DNA of 64,000 nt from Tenacibaculum adriaticum (GTDB lineage: Bacteria > Bacteroidota > Bacteroidia > Flavobacteriales > Flavobacteriaceae), in NCBI RefSeq assembly GCF_008124875.1, contig NZ_VNIA01000001.1, positions 1 through 64,000 of the forward strand. The letters run 5' to 3'. A program made the translations under genes and the position numbers. Of the stretch, positions 17,078 through 25,491 are shown in pieces. Position 1 is the stretch's first letter; the number at the start of each line of letters is the position of its first letter. Under the pieces are notes generated by a model. The model ran no database searches. It saw only the letters and a program-made list of their open reading frames with translations, and was not told where the DNA came from.

Positions 17078-17443
17078 TTACATTGCTTTTAATTCTTCTC
17101 GTAGTTTTTTAGTTAACCCTTTTACAATTAAATCATACGAATGATCTATCAATTCAAAGGCAAATACGTCAGAAACATCTGCATTTAACGTAACTGTATT
17201 CCAATGCTTTTTATTCATATGAAACCCCGGATTAATACTTTCATATTCTCCTCGTAATTCTTCTGCCCAATCAGGATCACATTTTAAATTTACTCTAGCT
17301 TCACCTTGTTCCCAATGATCTAATCCTATCAATATAAATATTTTTCCCATAACTTTAAAAACTAAAGTTACTTCATCAAAAGGAAAATGTTCGGTAACCC
17401 CTTTTTTATTTAAACAATACTCACGAAGTTGTTCTATGTGCAT
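17078..17443 (-). CDS. MmcQ/YjbR family protein
   Basis: A 121-residue protein of the CyaY-like, double-wing MmcQ/YjbR family: REYCLNKKGVTEHFPFDE near the start, KIFILIGLD in the middle and HMNKKHWNTVTLNADV before the C-terminal helix. The family is suspected to bind DNA but its role is unknown. Its ATG shares one base with the stop of the DUF4230 gene, which indicates translational coupling, and the cyclo-ligase follows after 3 bases. Confidence 0.88.
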   Translation of the reverse strand: MHIEQLREYCLNKKGVTEHFPFDEVTLVFKVMGKIFILIGLDHWEQGEARVNLKCDPDWAEELRGEYESINPGFHMNKKHWNTVTLNADVSDVFAFELIDHSYDLIVKGLTKKLREELKAM

Positions 17444-18054
17444 TACTCTAATAATTTTTGATCTCCTTCAGGTAATTCTATAGCAGAATAATCTAATTCC
17501 CAACCAATAGTTTCGACCAAGTTTTTCATTAAGGCAATTGCTTCTAACGCTTCCAAGCTGGCTGTTTGCATCAAGTTACTTTCTGGTATTTTTTGTAAAA
17601 TAAACTCCTTAGCTTCTTTATTTACTTGGGTTAAATCTTCTGAATTAAATTTATTTAATAATCCATTTTGAATATCGTAAAACTGAATGTTTGGCTCTAT
17701 CGATAAAACTTCAGGTTTTGGAAACTCAGACATTACAATTATTTTTTTAGCATTGTCTGCATGCATTCTTATTTTTCTAAAATCGAACCCAATATGCGTT
17801 TTTGCATTGATAATAATAATGGCTTTTTTCTTACTCGAAATAAGTCCTAAAAATTTTTCCTGGGTATTTTCATGATGATAAATTTCTGCAAATTCACCTT
17901 CTACCGTAATCAATTTTGATACCTTCTTTATTTTATCTAACAAAATAACAGATTGCTTTTCTGTTAAATTTTTCTTTTTTACGGAAGTAAACTTTTGAAA
18001 AATAAAATAAGAAATGATGGCGCCAATGGCTAATCCTAAAAACAATAATTCCAT
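17443..18054 (-). CDS. DUF4230 protein
   Basis: A 203-residue protein with one N-terminal membrane helix (about 2-18; LLFLGLAIGAIISYFIF) and a soluble remainder that fits DUF4230 (KLITVEGEFAEIYHH, then KAIIIINAKTHIGFDF and a C-terminal ILQKIPE helix). Function unknown; the fold is probably exposed on the outer face of the membrane. It leads the three-gene unit with the YjbR-like and cyclo-ligase genes. A diverged copy of its first six codons and upstream region is found at 18657-18741, in front of another gene. Confidence 0.8.
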   Translation of the reverse strand: MELLFLGLAIGAIISYFIFQKFTSVKKKNLTEKQSVILLDKIKKVSKLITVEGEFAEIYHHENTQEKFLGLISSKKKAIIIINAKTHIGFDFRKIRMHADNAKKIIVMSEFPKPEVLSIEPNIQFYDIQNGLLNKFNSEDLTQVNKEAKEFILQKIPESNLMQTASLEALEAIALMKNLVETIGWELDYSAIELPEGDQKLLE

Positions 18055-18120
18055 AAATACGAAGTTACAAATTTGGTTTGATTTTAGGATAAATTTCGAC
18101 TAACTTCGCTACTGCACGAA
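18036..18120. repeat. direct repeat copy 1 (DUF4230 5' end plus promoter)
   Basis: This segment, which includes the DUF4230 start codon region, is repeated at 18657-18741 with most bases conserved. It carries a plus-strand promoter: TTTG at 18077-18080, a 20-base spacer and TAACTTCG at 18101-18108, in front of the DUF3124 gene. Confidence 0.75.
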
Positions 18121-18133
18121 GAAAAAATATACA

Positions 18134-18646
18134 ATGAAAAAATATATTCTACTTATACTAATTATAATTCTAACCATTGGATGCAATGAGAGAAAAGAAA
18201 TTAGCTCTATAAATTCAGAAAATTGGTCAAAAAGAAAAATAGATATTAGTAAAAAAGATTCATTAGAATATGGAAAATCATATCTCTCTATTTATTCTCA
18301 AATTTATAGTCTTTCCGAACACAAAACACACAACCTAACCGCCATGGCTAGTTTACGTAACACAAGTGATGCAGACACTATTTACTTACTAAAAGCAGAA
18401 TATTTTGACACCCATGGCAAATCTATTAGAGTATATTTTAACAGCCCTATCTATTTAGCGCCTATGGAAACTACCGAAATAATAATAATAGATGAATCAG
18501 ATATTGAAGGAGGAACTGGCTCGAATTTTATAATTGAATGGAAAATACCTAAAAATTGCCCTGAACCTTTATTTGAAGGAATCATGAATTCAACTATGGG
18601 GCAACAAGGACTCTCATTTACAACACAATCTAAGCGAATCAAATAA
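18134..18646 (+). CDS. DUF3124 lipoprotein
   Basis: A 170-residue lipoprotein with lipobox TIGC (Cys17). The body matches DUF3124: YLSIYSQIYSLSEHKTHNL (about 50-68), ASLRNTSDADTI, a YFDTHGKSIRVYF strand pair, LAPMETTEIII, and the glycine motif EGGTGSNFIIEW, ending with GQQGLSFTTQSKRI. The function is not known. The gene lies between two 85-bp direct repeats that carry the same promoter, which suggests that it arrived by a duplication or recombination event. Confidence 0.85.
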   Translation: MKKYILLILIIILTIGCNERKEISSINSENWSKRKIDISKKDSLEYGKSYLSIYSQIYSLSEHKTHNLTAMASLRNTSDADTIYLLKAEYFDTHGKSIRVYFNSPIYLAPMETTEIIIIDESDIEGGTGSNFIIEWKIPKNCPEPLFEGIMNSTMGQQGLSFTTQSKRIK

Positions 18647-18656
18647 GAAGAAGAAG

Positions 18657-18741
18657 TCCTAAAACGCTAATTCCATAAACACGAAGTTACAAATTTGGTT
18701 TGATTCTTAAGTTATTTTCTAATAACTTCGCTATCGTACGA
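18657..18741. repeat. direct repeat copy 2 (remnant DUF4230 start plus promoter)
   Basis: Copy of 18036-18120. On the minus strand it still has ATG GAA TTA but then reaches a stop after a few codons, so it is a remnant. It keeps TTTG at 18699-18702, a 20-base spacer and TAACTTCG at 18723-18730, placed to drive the lipoprotein locus at 18785. Confidence 0.75.
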
Positions 18742-18784
18742 TATTCATCATTAAAACGACGGGTATCTTAACATTGACAAACAT

Positions 18785-19395
18785 ATGAAAAAATCATTTT
18801 TATTATTTATATATGCAATTATATTGACAGGATGTGCTTCGAATCCTTCCAAACTTGCACCAACGACTTTCAATCTAAATAGCTCAAACGGACTAATGAT
18901 TGGAACAATAACAATCATAGATGAAAAACCGAGATTTAATTCGTACGATTTTTTTTATCGTCCAATAAATGAAAAAAAAATCATCGAATCAATATCCAAC
19001 CAAATCAAGGCGGATTTAAAAAAGTTCTTAAACCTGACTACACAGACGGTGAAAAAATGATATTTCAGTTTGCAATGGAGCACCCTCAAGACGAATATGA
19101 ATTTTGGTCTTATAGCCTTTTTACTAATCTAGGCTATATTCAAGATACATTTCGCCCGAAAAAAGACTTCTCTATTCCGATTGAATTAAAAAGTGGTGTT
19201 ATCACCTATATTGGAAATATAATTTTTTATCCCCAAGGCAATGAAAATGGATATCAAATTGAATGGACTGATAATTCAGAATATGACTTAACGAAATTCA
19301 AAGAAAAATACCCTAACTACAATTGGTCTAGTCTTGAAAAGAACGTTCCAAGTGAAGGAAAAAATTTGACTGATAAATTAATTGAGTTTAAATAA
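18785..19395 (+). pseudogene. lipoprotein gene broken by a single-base deletion
   Basis: The first frame (18785-19060) gives a lipoprotein signal with lipobox LTGC (Cys17) and runs to SNQIKADLKK before a stop. The second frame continues from about 19009 as GGFKKVLKPDYTDGEKMIFQ and on to 19395, with PQDEYEFWSYSLF and GVITYIGNIIFYP stretches. Restoring one A in the AAGG at 19007-19010 joins them as NQIKGGFKKVLK, a smooth reading, to give about 203 residues. A sequencing error would look the same. The function is unknown. Confidence 0.7.
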
Positions 19396-19685
19396 CGCTT
19401 TACAACAACGTATAAAAATAATCGTTATTTTTAGGCTTAAACAAGGGTCGTTATACTTTTGCTACATCAGATTTTCCTAACGGAAAATTCTCGCATACAA
19501 AACCGCACAATTCTTATACATAAACGATAGCGAAATTTTCTACTTTTCCAACATAAAAATTCAATTTTTAAAATCATTAAACTAAAAGAACTTCTTATAT
19601 AAATTTTCCATACTTCATTTTTAAATGAAATATCATAAATACTAATCAAATATTTTTGAGGTATTAAATGATTAATAATTATAAA
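19396..19685. other. 290-base intergenic stretch with short dyads
   Basis: No gene is seen. There is a dyad ATTTTCC / GGAAAAT at 19471-19488, and CGATAGCGAA at 19525-19534, the reverse complement of the TTCGCTATCG found in the repeats at 18727 and 40462. Confidence 0.5.
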
Positions 19686-20147
19686 ATGAAACATCACACT
19701 AAAATAGTTTGGAAAAAAAACACATCAGAGAATTTTACTTCGGGCAAATACAGTAGAGTACATAAATGGTATTTTGATGAAGGAACAGAAATTAGAGCAT
19801 CCTCCTCTCCAAAAGTTATCCCTGTCCCAATGTCTGATCCTTCTGCTGTAGATCCTGAGGAAGCATTACTCGCTGCACTTTCTAGTTGCCACATGTTATT
19901 TTTTCTTTCCATTGTCTCTTCTAAAAAATATACTATCGAAAGTTATGAAGATACAGTTGAAGGCATTATGCAGAAAAATGATAACGGGAAGATATCAATG
20001 TCTGAAATAACCTTAAATCCAAAAACTAAATTCTCTAGCACAAACATTCCTTCAGTAAAAGAAATTACAGACATGCACCAACTAGCGCATAGTCAATGCT
20101 ATATAGCAAATTCATTAAATTCAAAAATCAACATCTTTCCAAATTAA
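19686..20147 (+). CDS. OsmC/Ohr family protein
   Basis: A 153-residue protein of the OsmC fold, a family of thiol peroxidases that remove organic hydroperoxides. The two conserved cysteines are present: one in AALSSCHMLFF (about residue 67) and one in HSQCYIANS near the C-terminus; the DPEEALLAALSSCH segment is diagnostic. I start it at the ATG at 19686, since the ATG at 19668 only adds six poorly conserved residues. It is followed after 13 bases by the DinB-family gene on the same strand. A second OsmC gene lies at 54674. Confidence 0.88.
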   Translation: MKHHTKIVWKKNTSENFTSGKYSRVHKWYFDEGTEIRASSSPKVIPVPMSDPSAVDPEEALLAALSSCHMLFFLSIVSSKKYTIESYEDTVEGIMQKNDNGKISMSEITLNPKTKFSSTNIPSVKEITDMHQLAHSQCYIANSLNSKINIFPN

Positions 20148-20160
20148 ACTAAATATATAA

Positions 20161-20631
20161 ATGAATTCCATTGAAATTATAGTACTAAATTTTTCAGAAA
20201 TTAGAAGGAGAAACATAAAATTATGGGAAGCAATTCCTAGTAAATACCTGAACTGGCAACCAGACAAAGATGCCTTTTCAATTATTGAAATGATAAGACA
20301 TGTGCTAGAAGGCGAACATTTATATCATAAAATAATCGAAAACAAGGGAGACTTAGGTAATTATAAATCTCCTTGGAAACAATTAGAATATACTGATTTA
20401 AAAAATGAATTAAAACAATCTGAAAAATATCGGGCTCAATTTTTAGAGATGGTTAAAAGCCTCAAACAATCCGATTTAGAAAGTACAACCATTGAGCGAA
20501 AAGAGATAAACCAAAGTAGAAAACTAGGAGATTATTTAAACCGAATTGCTTATCATGAAGCTGTTCATACAGGACAAATGTTAAGTTATTTAAGGACATT
20601 GAGAATTGAAATTCCTAAAATATGGGATTAA
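20161..20631 (+). CDS. DinB-family protein
   Basis: A 156-residue four-helix protein of the DinB/YfiT superfamily. The putative metal ligands are the His of MIRHVLEGEHLYH (about residues 43-55) and the pair in YHEAVHTGQ near residue 130, arranged as usual in the family. Members include metal-dependent thiol transferases, but the substrate cannot be inferred. It follows the OsmC gene and precedes the ACT-domain gene with short gaps, so it is probably part of a four-gene plus-strand unit. Confidence 0.85.
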   Translation: MNSIEIIVLNFSEIRRRNIKLWEAIPSKYLNWQPDKDAFSIIEMIRHVLEGEHLYHKIIENKGDLGNYKSPWKQLEYTDLKNELKQSEKYRAQFLEMVKSLKQSDLESTTIERKEINQSRKLGDYLNRIAYHEAVHTGQMLSYLRTLRIEIPKIWD

Positions 20632-20647
20632 CTAACAACTATAAAAA

Positions 20648-21037
20648 ATGAAAGATTTAGAAATACGATTAAAAAATACACCCGGTGCAATTGCCGAAAT
20701 GGGAGAAATTTTAGCAGAAGCCAATATTAGTGTAGAAGGTGGTGGAGTTTGGCTTTCTGGAAATAAAGGAATTGCGCATTTTTTATTTAAGGATACCGCT
20801 AGAGCTCGTAAAGCTTTAGAAGCAGCAGGCATTGAAGTAATTAAAGAAAATGAAATTCTTATTCAAAAACTAAAACAAGATGTTCCGGGTCAATTAGGTA
20901 AAATTACACGCCTTATGGAACAAGCAGGAGTGAATATTGAAGTACTTTATAGTGATCATTACAATCAATTAATTTTAGTCGTTGATGATTATAAAAAAGG
21001 TAAATTTGTTTCAGATAAATGGACAAATGAGCAATAA
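20648..21037 (+). CDS. tandem ACT-domain protein
   Basis: A 129-residue protein made of two ACT domains: the first has LEIRLKNTPGAIAEMGEIL (about 3-21), the second VPGQLGKITRLMEQAGVNIE (about 78-97). ACT domains bind amino acids; free-standing pairs act as regulators. No catalytic domain is attached. The partner may be the ArsR-type regulator whose gene follows after 11 bases on the same strand. Confidence 0.88.
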   Translation: MKDLEIRLKNTPGAIAEMGEILAEANISVEGGGVWLSGNKGIAHFLFKDTARARKALEAAGIEVIKENEILIQKLKQDVPGQLGKITRLMEQAGVNIEVLYSDHYNQLILVVDDYKKGKFVSDKWTNEQ

Positions 21038-21048
21038 CACAATAAATT

Positions 21049-21738
21049 ATGGAGGAATTTGAAAGTAAATTTAGTCAGATTGCCTCTATTATTGGAGATA
21101 AAGCACGCTCTGTTATTCTATGGAATTTATTAGATGGCAGAGCTTATACTGCTACAGAGTTAGCCACAAGTGCTAATATCTCACTTCAATCTACTAGTAA
21201 TCATTTATCAAAAATGATTAAAGCGAATATACTTTCTGTTGAAAAACAAGGAAGACATCGTTATTACAACTATGCAAGTGCAGAAGTAGCTCAAGTTATT
21301 GAATCGATGGCTAGCTTGGTTCCTTTATCTGAAGCATACACCAAAATTAAGAAACCAAAAGCCAATGACTTTACATATGCTCGAACTTGCTACGATCATA
21401 TTGCTGGCTGTGTGGGCGTTAAAATAACCAATTCTTTAATAGACCATAAAATACTCGAGATTTCAGAAAAAAAATATATTGTGACTGATTATGGAAAAGA
21501 GTGGTTTCAGAAAATTGATATTGACACTAATCTTATTAAACTTCAAAAACGTTCATTCGCCCATCAATGTTTAGATTGGAGCGAGAGAAAACATCATTTA
21601 GCTGGAGCCCTTGGAGCCTCTCTTCTTGAAATAATGATAAAAAAAGATTGGATTCGAAAGAAAAAAAACTCTAGAGAATTAATTATTACCTCTATCGGAA
21701 AAACAGCTTTGAAAGACACCTTGAACTTAGAAATTTAA
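21049..21738 (+). CDS. ArsR-type transcriptional regulator with C-terminal domain
   Basis: A 229-residue regulator. The N-terminal winged helix (about 8-85; DKARSVILWNLLDGRAYTA, then SLQSTSNHLSKM and the wing EKQGRHRYYNY) is of the ArsR type. The C-terminal half has TCYDHIAGCVGVKITNSL and CLDWSERKHHLAGALGA, a conserved pattern in a widespread subfamily of uncertain ligand. The conserved Cys and His residues could bind metal or sense thiol state. It ends the OsmC-DinB-ACT-ArsR run and may regulate it. Confidence 0.88.
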   Translation: MEEFESKFSQIASIIGDKARSVILWNLLDGRAYTATELATSANISLQSTSNHLSKMIKANILSVEKQGRHRYYNYASAEVAQVIESMASLVPLSEAYTKIKKPKANDFTYARTCYDHIAGCVGVKITNSLIDHKILEISEKKYIVTDYGKEWFQKIDIDTNLIKLQKRSFAHQCLDWSERKHHLAGALGASLLEIMIKKDWIRKKKNSRELIITSIGKTALKDTLNLEI

Positions 21739-21772
21739 TTTGGGTTACCCACATTAAATAGGCCATTCTACT

Positions 21773-22129
21773 TTAATCTTTTCCTATTTTTCCTAAATGT
21801 GTGTTTTTAAAACTATCAGGGTATTTTAATCCGTAACCGAAAAATCTATCCATTGCAGAATGGGAAAATAAAATAACTCCTATTAGTGTATAAAACTCGT
21901 TTTTCAGAATAAACATTCCGGTAACAAGAATTGTTAATGCAATAGCTTTATTGTGAAATAAATTATAGGTAATTGCTCCGATTTTTGTATTAAATAAATA
22001 CCCAACCATACCGATATCTGGCAGTAAAATGAACGCTGGAAAAATCCACCAAGCATATTCTGTTTGCGAAAAAAGTAGTATTCCAAAAATAAACTGAGCA
22101 AGTTCTTCTATTTTTAATGTGTTTTTCAT
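21773..22129 (-). CDS. DUF4260 membrane protein
   Basis: A 118-residue membrane protein with three to four helices. The sequence WWIFPAFILLPDIGMVGYL (about 27-45) and HSAMDRFFGYGLKY near the C-terminus are hallmarks of DUF4260. The function is unknown. Its ATG overlaps the stop of the cyclase gene (ATGA), so the two are translationally coupled at the end of the ruvC-hemW-cyclase run. Confidence 0.87.
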   Translation of the reverse strand: MKNTLKIEELAQFIFGILLFSQTEYAWWIFPAFILLPDIGMVGYLFNTKIGAITYNLFHNKAIALTILVTGMFILKNEFYTLIGVILFSHSAMDRFFGYGLKYPDSFKNTHLGKIGKD

Positions 22130-22875
22130 GGTATTATTTGATATAAAACAGGCTTACTTGGTGTTGCATCATTTTCAAAAGGCGCAACCATTAAATTGAG
22201 AAAATACGTTTCGTCTTCTACTGAATTTGGCACGTAAATAAACTCCGTAATCGTAGCGTCTAATCGTAATTTACCCGAGGTATTCCAAAATGCGTTATGC
22301 GCTAATAACAAACCACCATCCTTTTCTTTATCTACCGAAGGTAAATCAATCAACAAATGTCTTACTCCTTTCTCACGTAAATAAATAGCTGCTTCTTCTA
22401 ATAAATAAGGTGGATTCGTATTTGAATATCTGTACGATTTTTTTTCATCTAAATTTGGTAACGTTCTAATTACAACCGCATCTCTTTTTTTATTTCCTAA
22501 AGCAAATTGTAATTGCTTTTTAGAAATCACCTCATCATCATTTAAAGTTTCCGGAACAACCGTAATCACTTCTGTCAAAAAGAAAAACTGATTTAAGTTT
22601 TTATTTATAGAGTATACTTTTTCAGTAATATGCCCTACACATTCTGTATGTGTAATATGCGAATGCGGATTAAAATGAATATTATTAAAATTAACATCAG
22701 CTCCTTGTGCTACGCTTCCTACCCATTTTCCATCAGATACAGGAAAAATTTTCGGATCATCAATATACCAAGCATTTACATTCTGCTTAGATACATCTAT
22801 AGGAATAGAAATGTCTATAGGTTTCGATAAATCTATTTCGTATTTTCTTGAGTTATATTTTATTTCTGCAATCAA
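22126..22875 (-). CDS. cyclase family protein (kynurenine-formamidase-like)
   Basis: A 249-residue protein of the metal-dependent cyclase/formamidase fold. The usual metal motif HxGTHxDxP is present in an altered form, HSHITHTECVGH (about residues 72-83), with the His residues kept and the Asp replaced by Glu. Other conserved parts are VVIRTLPN, RHLLIDLPSVD and LLAHNAFW. The start is TTG, two bases after the hemW stop. The substrate is unknown; family members hydrolyse N-formylkynurenine or cyclic amides. Confidence 0.8.
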   Translation of the reverse strand: MIAEIKYNSRKYEIDLSKPIDISIPIDVSKQNVNAWYIDDPKIFPVSDGKWVGSVAQGADVNFNNIHFNPHSHITHTECVGHITEKVYSINKNLNQFFFLTEVITVVPETLNDDEVISKKQLQFALGNKKRDAVVIRTLPNLDEKKSYRYSNTNPPYLLEEAAIYLREKGVRHLLIDLPSVDKEKDGGLLLAHNAFWNTSGKLRLDATITEFIYVPNSVEDETYFLNLMVAPFENDATPSKPVLYQIIP

Positions 22876-22877
22876 AA

Positions 22878-24005
22878 TTAATCTAGTTTAAAAAGGTCAG
22901 ACGCAATTCCATCCGTTAAAAATTTTCCTTTTTTAGTAGTTTTTAACGTTTGTTTTTCAATATACAATAAATCTTGTACAATAAATTTTTCGGCTTGCTT
23001 TTGTAAATAAACAGCAAATTCACATCCAAAATCTTCTCTAATTTTATCTAACGAAACCCCCCAAATAGTTCGCAAACCTGTCATTATATATTCGTTGTAG
23101 TTGTCTTTTTTTGATAACTCCTCCACTTCAAAAGGTAATTTACCTTGCTGAATTTCTTTTATATATTTTGCATTATTAGCTACATTCCAACTACGTTCTT
23201 TTCCGTTAAATGAATGTGCTGAAGGACCAATTCCTATATATTTTTTTCCTTGCCAATAAGCAGAATTATTTTTACTGAAAAAGCCTTCTTTTCCAAAATT
23301 AGAAAGCTCATAGTGTATGAAACTTGCTTTATCAAGCTCTTCAATTAGAATATGGAAATGTTCTTGTGCCACCTCATCTTTTACCTCATCAATAACTCCT
23401 TTTTTAATAAAGGTTTCTAACGCAGTTTTTGGTTCAACTGTGAGTGCATAACTCGAGATATGTGGTACACCAAACGACAATGCCATTTTAATATTTTCTC
23501 GCCAACGTTCGTTACTCATATTCGGGATTCCGTAAATTAAATCAACCGAAATATTACTAAAATACTGAGTCGCTAATAACAAGCTCTTTTTTGCTTCTTC
23601 CGCATTATGCGCACGATTCATGAGCTTTAAATCCTCCTCAAAAAATGATTGAATTCCGATGCTTAATCGATTAATCGGGCTTTGTGAAAGCTCAATAATT
23701 TTTTCTTCGGAAAGATCGTCTGGATTGGCTTCAAGTGTGACTTCAGGACTCTCAATCACCTTATAATTCTCGTAAACAGTATCAATTAATAATTGAATTT
23801 CTTTTGTTGATAAAACAGAAGGTGTTCCTCCTCCAAAATAAATAGTTGCAACGGTTTCATCTGCAAATTCATCTTTTCGCATTTTTAGTTCAGAAACCAA
23901 TGCTGAAAGCATTTCATCTTTCTTTTTTAACGAAGTAGAAAAATGAAAGTCGCAATAATGACAAGCTTGCTTACAAAACGGGATATGAATGTAGATTCCG
24001 CTCAT
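22878..24005 (-). CDS. hemW: radical SAM heme chaperone HemW
   Basis: A 375-residue radical SAM protein that inserts heme into respiratory enzymes. The start GIYIHIPFCKQACHYCDFHF has the CxxxCxxC cluster motif followed by the extra Cys/Phe pattern seen in HemW; YFGGGTPSVL, LSIGIQSF and HYELSNFG complete the family pattern. The HNxxYW-like motif appears as NNSAYWQGK. Length is normal. It directly follows ruvC (stop and start adjacent) and leads into the cyclase gene. Confidence 0.92.
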   Translation of the reverse strand: MSGIYIHIPFCKQACHYCDFHFSTSLKKKDEMLSALVSELKMRKDEFADETVATIYFGGGTPSVLSTKEIQLLIDTVYENYKVIESPEVTLEANPDDLSEEKIIELSQSPINRLSIGIQSFFEEDLKLMNRAHNAEEAKKSLLLATQYFSNISVDLIYGIPNMSNERWRENIKMALSFGVPHISSYALTVEPKTALETFIKKGVIDEVKDEVAQEHFHILIEELDKASFIHYELSNFGKEGFFSKNNSAYWQGKKYIGIGPSAHSFNGKERSWNVANNAKYIKEIQQGKLPFEVEELSKKDNYNEYIMTGLRTIWGVSLDKIREDFGCEFAVYLQKQAEKFIVQDLLYIEKQTLKTTKKGKFLTDGIASDLFKLD

Positions 24006-24557
24006 CTATCCTATTTTTTTCGGATTTTGTTTTACAAAAGCCGCCCAACCTGTATAGTTTTTTCCTCCTACTTTAGTTCCTGAATTGTAAAAATGACAAA
24101 CAGCAGCTGCCAAACCATCTGTAGCATCTAAATTTTTCGGCAATTCTTTTAAGTTCAATAATGATTTTAACATCATAGCGACTTGTTCTTTGCTTGACGT
24201 TCCTTTACCTGTAATTGCCATTTTAATTTTCTTTGGCGCATATTCTGTTACGGGAATTTCTCTCGATAAACCTGCTGCCATCGCAACTCCTTGTGCTCGA
24301 CCTAACTTTAACATCGACTGCACATTTTTACCAAAAAATGGAGCTTCCAGAGCTATTTCATCTGGATTATAAGTATCTATCAATTCAATAGTACGCTCAA
24401 AAATTACTTTTAATTTTAAATAATGATCGTCATATTTTTTCAACATCAATTCATTCATTTGAATAAATTCCATCTTCTTTCCCACTACTTTTATCAATCC
24501 AAAACCCATAATGGTTGTTCCTGGATCGATGCCTAATATGATTTTTTCTGTCTTCAA
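24006..24557 (-). CDS. ruvC: crossover junction endodeoxyribonuclease RuvC
   Basis: Holliday-junction resolvase. The 183-residue protein has the first catalytic Asp in ILGIDPGTTIMGFG (D11), the second acidic residue in IALEAPFFGKNVQS, and the C-terminal pair in LDATDGLAAAVCH. The start is TTG at 24557. ruvA and ruvB are not in the window. The gene is first in the ruvC-hemW-cyclase-DUF4260 run and diverges from the Bax-inhibitor-like gene. Confidence 0.94.
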   Translation of the reverse strand: MKTEKIILGIDPGTTIMGFGLIKVVGKKMEFIQMNELMLKKYDDHYLKLKVIFERTIELIDTYNPDEIALEAPFFGKNVQSMLKLGRAQGVAMAAGLSREIPVTEYAPKKIKMAITGKGTSSKEQVAMMLKSLLNLKELPKNLDATDGLAAAVCHFYNSGTKVGGKNYTGWAAFVKQNPKKIG

Positions 24558-24603
24558 ATTTTATCGTACTTTGTACAAATACAAATCTAATCAATAAAAA
24601 CGA

Positions 24604-25347
24604 ATGGGGGTATTTGGTTTACAAACTTCGAACCCAGCTTTTAACAGCTATTTCTGGAAAAAATCGAGAAATTACACTAAAGATAAAATGTCTATTAACG
24701 GTATTATCTTAAAATCATTCGCAATGTTAACTTTAGTTACCATTACCGCAACGTATACTTGGCAATTATTTTTTAGTGGCGTAAGCATAAAATGGTATAC
24801 CGCTATCGGTATGTTTGTTGCTATTTTTTGTAGCTTATTTATCTCATTTAAACACGATTCATCCAAATATTTACTTCCAATTTATGCATTAGCAAAAGGT
24901 TTTTTTCTTGGTGGAATTAGTGCTTACGCTCATAAACATTTTCCTTATTTACCTTTTCAAGCAATTGCCGTTACCATACTTACTTTTTTTGTGATGTTTA
25001 TTTTATACCGATTCAAAATTATTAAAGTAACACGTGAATTCAGAGCGATTATAATAACGGCAATAACAACTATTTTCATGTTATATTTTATAGGATGGAT
25101 TTTACGTTTTTTAGAAATTGATGTTTCTTTTTTATGGGGAACTTCGTGGATTGCTATTGGTTTTAACACTTTAACTGCTATTGTTGCTTCTTTTTCCTTA
25201 CTTCTAGACTTTTATTATATAGATAGACAGCTAGGTCGCTACTCAAAAGAACGAGAATGGCTCGCTACTTGGGGATTGTTAATTACCCTTGTTTGGTTAT
25301 ATGTGGAAGTCTTACGTTTGATGAAGAAGTTAGCGATACGGTTTTAG
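24604..25347 (+). CDS. Bax inhibitor-1 / YccA-like membrane protein
   Basis: A 247-residue integral membrane protein with seven predicted helices and the family pattern near the end (YIDRQLGRYSKEREWLATWGLLITLVWLYVE, given here by its key residues Asp, Arg, Glu and Trp). The family includes pH-sensitive calcium leak channels; the bacterial role is uncertain. The first helix is preceded by a soluble start (MGVFGLQTSNPAFN) that is characteristic of the Bacteroidota form. It is monocistronic and is the last ordinary gene before the accessory region. Confidence 0.88.
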   Translation: MGVFGLQTSNPAFNSYFWKKSRNYTKDKMSINGIILKSFAMLTLVTITATYTWQLFFSGVSIKWYTAIGMFVAIFCSLFISFKHDSSKYLLPIYALAKGFFLGGISAYAHKHFPYLPFQAIAVTILTFFVMFILYRFKIIKVTREFRAIIITAITTIFMLYFIGWILRFLEIDVSFLWGTSWIAIGFNTLTAIVASFSLLLDFYYIDRQLGRYSKEREWLATWGLLITLVWLYVEVLRLMKKLAIRF

Positions 25348-25364
25348 ATTTCGTTCCCTAAAGC

Positions 25365-25433
25365 CTTGCTTTCATACCAAAGAATCTTGCTTTTATACTT
25401 TTTAGCTTTTTATTTGTTATTTTTATTTGTTAT
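25365..25433. promoter_or_regulatory. direct repeats upstream of 25492, candidate LytTR sites
   Basis: CTTGCTTTCATAC at 25365-25377 is repeated as CTTGCTTTTATAC at 25386-25398, 21 bases start to start, the spacing typical of LytTR-type binding sites. A perfect tandem 13-mer, TTTTATTTGTTAT, follows at 25408-25420 and 25421-25433. A LytTR regulator is encoded at 28003. Confidence 0.5.
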
Positions 25434-25491
25434 TTTGGACTAATCTAAACTTTTAAATAAAATTTAACCTTTTATAATCTACCCAAACATT

